This document shows positions 6,223 through 8,387 of a stretch of 8,387 nucleotides of DNA, piece after piece (the stretch's first letter is position 1; each line of letters begins with the position of its first letter). Source of the stretch: Campylobacterales bacterium (GTDB lineage Bacteria; Campylobacterota; Campylobacteria; Campylobacterales; QNZT01); the NCBI GenBank assembly GCA_026985685.1, contig JALSQA010000347.1, forward strand, positions 1-8,387, read 5' to 3'. Position numbers and translations under genes: made by a program. The notes under the pieces are model-generated. The model searched no databases. It was given only the letters and a program-made list of their open reading frames with translations, and was not told the origin of the DNA.

Positions 6223-8157
6223 CTAGTTTTCTTTATCTTTTAGGTTTTTTAATGACTTTGAAGCCTGGGCTATGTTATTTGGATCAAAGTAGAGTGATTG
6301 AGATGGGAAGGCGAACTCTAGGTTGTTTTTTTCTATTATTTCCCATATTTTGTATAGTACATCCTCTTTAGTCTCTAGCCATTCTTGCCAATTTGTTGAT
6401 TTTGTAAAGACATAGATAAGTATATCTAAGCTTGAGTCTGAGAAAGTATCAAAATATACTAAATGTGTTGTTTTGATACCAAATTTATCATCGGTTGAAA
6501 CAAATTTTCCTTCTGTTTTATAGCGTTTTTTGAGACTTCTGTGATCGATTTTTTGTTCTGTAACAATTTGTGGATGCTCTTTTAACATTTGATTTATCTC
6601 TCTTACAGCATTTTTAAGATCCTCTTTTTGTGCATTGTAAGTAACCCCTATGTGCATTTTGATACGTCTTCCTACTGTTCTTCTGTTCCAGTTTTTCAGT
6701 GGTGTATTGGCAAGTTCTGAATTTGGTACAGTTATGAGGGCATTGTCAAATGTTCGTATCTTTGTGGATATGAAACCAATCTCTACAACAGTTCCTTCTA
6801 CGCTACTAGTAGAAATCCAGTCACCTTGTGAAAAAGATTCATCAAATATTATTTTTAGTAGTCCAAAAAAGTTTGATAGTGTTGTTTGTGCAGCAAGTGC
6901 AACTGCCAAACCACCAATTCCCAAAGAGGCTAAAAGTCCTGTGATATTTACACCAAGTTTGATCAAAGCAACAACAGAAGCTATCAGGAAGATAACAACT
7001 TTTGCGATGGATAACATGAGATTTAATAACTCAGCACGAAGGGTTTTGTTCTTTTGTGATCGATGATAAAAGTATACAAAAAAGATATTTTCTACTAGTT
7101 GCATGAGTATATAAGCTATGATGATGATAAAAAAGAGGTAAAAAAAGAGGTTTATTTTGTCGCTTAATGGCTGTGGATATTTAAGAACTTCAAGAGCAAG
7201 TTCAATCCCAATACCATTGATAAGTAAAAATACAGGTTTTCGTATCTTGTCTAAGTTATCTAACAAAATATCATCTGTATCATCTTCTGTATACAAAATT
7301 CTGGCTTTAAAGTAGTTATATAATCTTTTATATACCAGATAATTTAATAACCAGAAAAATAGAATAATGATAAAAAATAAAATAAATCTACCTAAATCAG
7401 TTTTGATATAACGAAGATAGACATTTATTTTTGCGATGGTTGGCTGTTTATTGATAAAGTTGATGAGGTTGTCTAGTTGTAATTCATTTGCGATAGAGTG
7501 ATAAGTCAAGAGTTTTGCATTTATAGTTAGGTAATCTAAAAAGCTATCAAAAAAGTAATACTCTCTGGCAAAGAGAAAGAAGTTTTTCTGTATCTGTTTT
7601 GCAACGCTTCCTTTTTGACCTTCTACCTCTTTGTAGATTGTGATGATATCTTTGAGTGGTATTTTTTTGAGTTGCTGGCGGTTTTTTGTGATGTAGTCGA
7701 TGAGAGACTTTTGTTCAAGTTGTGTCCAGTTATCTGCCAGGTAGTGAAAAAATTTAAAAATCTGCTGTTTTATCTGTAGTGTCTGTAATAAAATTTTATC
7801 TCTTTTGACTGCTTGAAGGTAGCCATATTTTCTATTTGATTCTATGCGTAGGCTTAGTTGGTTTATTTTTGTTTCACTGCTTTTGGGATTGAAAAAAGAG
7901 CTACTGTTTTTATCTAAAGAGTATGGTTCATTTTTGAGTGTGATGATGATACCTTCAAAAGCATGAAATTTTTCATCCATCATGGTTGTAGTCTGGTTTT
8001 CATCTATCGTTTTTGAAAGGTTGGATTCATTGATGATTTTTAAGATATTTTCTTTATTGAAAAAGTTGTTTTCTACTTGGATTACGCTTTGCCAAAAATG
8101 GATTGAAGCGTATGTGATGGTGATGAATAAGAAGAGGAGCATACTTACTTTTTTCAT
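6223..8157 (-). CDS. Large MscS-family mechanosensitive ion channel with long N-terminal periplasmic region
   Basis: A 644-residue inner-membrane channel expected to open under membrane tension during hypo-osmotic shock. From the N terminus: a signal-like hydrophobic segment (MKKVSMLLFLFITITYASIH), about 235 residues of polar, helical, probably periplasmic sequence, and transmembrane segments at about 257-275, 306-324, 334-354 and 382-402. The MscS pore helix follows, GLLASLGIGGLAVALAAQTT (407-426). The beta domain contains FDESFSQGDWI, EGTVVEIGFISTKIRTFDN and VPNSELANTPLKNWNRR (about 438-493). The C-terminal alpha/beta domain carries an extra charged insert (about 534-563). It is much longer than the roughly 290-residue E. 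coli MscS, but similar in size to channels annotated in Campylobacter. I chose the ATG at 8157 over an in-frame TTG at 8169: GGGAA sits 5 nt before the ATG, while nothing suitable precedes the TTG. Convergent with the chemoreceptor. Confidence 0.93.
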   Translation of the reverse strand: MKKVSMLLFLFITITYASIHFWQSVIQVENNFFNKENILKIINESNLSKTIDENQTTTMMDEKFHAFEGIIITLKNEPYSLDKNSSSFFNPKSSETKINQLSLRIESNRKYGYLQAVKRDKILLQTLQIKQQIFKFFHYLADNWTQLEQKSLIDYITKNRQQLKKIPLKDIITIYKEVEGQKGSVAKQIQKNFFLFAREYYFFDSFLDYLTINAKLLTYHSIANELQLDNLINFINKQPTIAKINVYLRYIKTDLGRFILFFIIILFFWLLNYLVYKRLYNYFKARILYTEDDTDDILLDNLDKIRKPVFLLINGIGIELALEVLKYPQPLSDKINLFFYLFFIIIIAYILMQLVENIFFVYFYHRSQKNKTLRAELLNLMLSIAKVVIFLIASVVALIKLGVNITGLLASLGIGGLAVALAAQTTLSNFFGLLKIIFDESFSQGDWISTSSVEGTVVEIGFISTKIRTFDNALITVPNSELANTPLKNWNRRTVGRRIKMHIGVTYNAQKEDLKNAVREINQMLKEHPQIVTEQKIDHRSLKKRYKTEGKFVSTDDKFGIKTTHLVYFDTFSDSSLDILIYVFTKSTNWQEWLETKEDVLYKIWEIIEKNNLEFAFPSQSLYFDPNNIAQASKSLKNLKDKEN

Positions 8158-8162
8158 AAAAA

Positions 8163-8167
8163 TTCCC
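8163..8167 (-). promoter_or_regulatory. Ribosome binding site deciding the channel gene start
   Basis: GGGAA on the minus strand, 5 nt before the ATG at 8157. It overlaps the alternative in-frame TTG at 8169, which would add only MGIF and has no purine-rich site of its own. Confidence 0.5.
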
Positions 8168-8180
8168 AATTAGATTATGC

Positions 8181-8200
8181 AAAAGGAACAAAGTCCTTTT
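8181..8200. repeat. 7-bp inverted repeat just upstream of the channel gene
   Basis: AAAAGGA, a 6-nt spacer, then TCCTTTT. It lies directly upstream of a possible minus-strand CATAAT box, where an operator would be expected. On the plus strand it resembles a weak hairpin ending in a short T-run. Function unknown. Confidence 0.6.
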
Positions 8201-8240
8201 TATTACGCTAACGCTATGTTTTCTTTAGCCCAAGGCTTAC

Positions 8241-8262
8241 GCATAGGTAAACTATGCTTTTT
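8241..8262 (+). terminator. Weak hairpin plus T-run, terminator-like
   Basis: GCATAG, loop GTAAA, CTATGC, then TTTTT on the plus strand. The form is that of an intrinsic terminator, but the stem is only 6 bp with half GC, and no plus-strand gene leads into it within the window. It may instead be part of a structured leader for the minus-strand channel gene. Confidence 0.25.
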
Positions 8263-8292
8263 GAAAACCTTACTAAAATGATTGAGTATGAT

Positions 8293-8317
8293 ACCTAAAT
8301 ACTATTTTTATCTAGGT
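8293..8317. repeat. Imperfect 9-bp inverted repeat
   Basis: ACCTAAATA, a 7-nt loop, then TATCTAGGT: eight of nine positions pair. A further TCTAGGT occurs at 8334-8340. There is no adjacent T-run. Function unknown. Confidence 0.45.
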
Positions 8318-8387
8318 GAAAAGTAGATATCTTTCTAGGTAAATTGTTTCTTTTCTATGAGTGTTAGGCTTTTTTGTGCTCCTAGAA

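Larger units (their letters stand above)
8158..8387. other. Intergenic region upstream of the channel gene, hairpin-rich, no convincing gene
   Basis: About 230 bp without a supportable gene. It holds several short hairpins (8181-8200, 8241-8257, 8293-8317), tandem ACGCTA copies (8205-8216) and a possible minus-strand -10 CATAAT (plus-strand ATTATG, 8174-8179) very close to the channel start. A minus-strand open stretch entering from the right edge and stopping at 8335 could be the tail of a neighbouring gene, but it is only about 16 codons and cannot be judged. Confidence 0.6.

Noticed and set aside
6650..7066. Plus-strand open frame of 138 codons
   Set aside because: Entirely antisense to the conserved MscS pore and beta domain; no start signals.
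8335..8387. Minus-strand open stretch entering from the right edge and ending in TAG
   Set aside because: About 16 codons (ending IEKKQFT) could be the tail of a neighbouring gene, but another frame is also open nearby and the stretch is too short to judge.
8356..8387. Possible plus-strand start ATGAGTGTTAGG running off the right edge
   Set aside because: No ribosome binding site precedes it and only about ten codons are visible.

Overview
The window looks like a chromosome segment of a flagellated member of the Campylobacterota (the former Epsilonproteobacteria). The DNA is AT-rich and the genes are tightly packed. The MutS2, MurC and chemoreceptor proteins read like those of Sulfurimonas, Arcobacter or Campylobacter relatives. 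The order murC - small membrane protein - mutS2 matches what I recall for Campylobacter jejuni (Cj1054c-Cj1052c). I cannot fix the genus from sequence alone.

Left part (1-3779, minus strand): a compact cluster transcribed right to left, dapC -> murC -> a 116-residue membrane protein -> mutS2. mutS2 is cut by the left window edge just after its Walker A motif. Junctions are an 11-bp overlap, a 1-bp gap and an ATGA overlap, so this is almost certainly one operon. DapC makes a precursor of meso-diaminopimelate and MurC adds the first amino acid (L-Ala) of the peptidoglycan stem peptide, so the front of the operon is cell-wall synthesis. mutS2, a DNA/ribosome-processing ATPase, is carried at the end.

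Middle (3780-4334): a divergent intergenic region with a striking perfect 26-bp inverted repeat around a 23-nt loop. It is followed by a sigma-70-like -10 and a 68-residue charged small protein of unknown function on the plus strand. A good match to a flagellar sigma-28 (FliA) promoter sits between this small gene and the next one.

Right part (4335-8387): a methyl-accepting chemotaxis protein whose periplasmic sensor has a CXXCH c-type haem motif, probably a redox or gas sensor for energy taxis. A 24-bp perfect GC-rich palindrome separates it from a convergent, large MscS-type mechanosensitive channel on the minus strand. Upstream of the channel gene (8158-8387) there is no convincing gene, only several short hairpins.

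Most of the window is ordinary core genome. I do not see a defence island, CRISPR, transposase or other clearly new multi-gene system. The parts most worth a second look are the long inverted repeat, the FliA-driven haem chemoreceptor, the intergenic palindrome and the uncharacterised small proteins.
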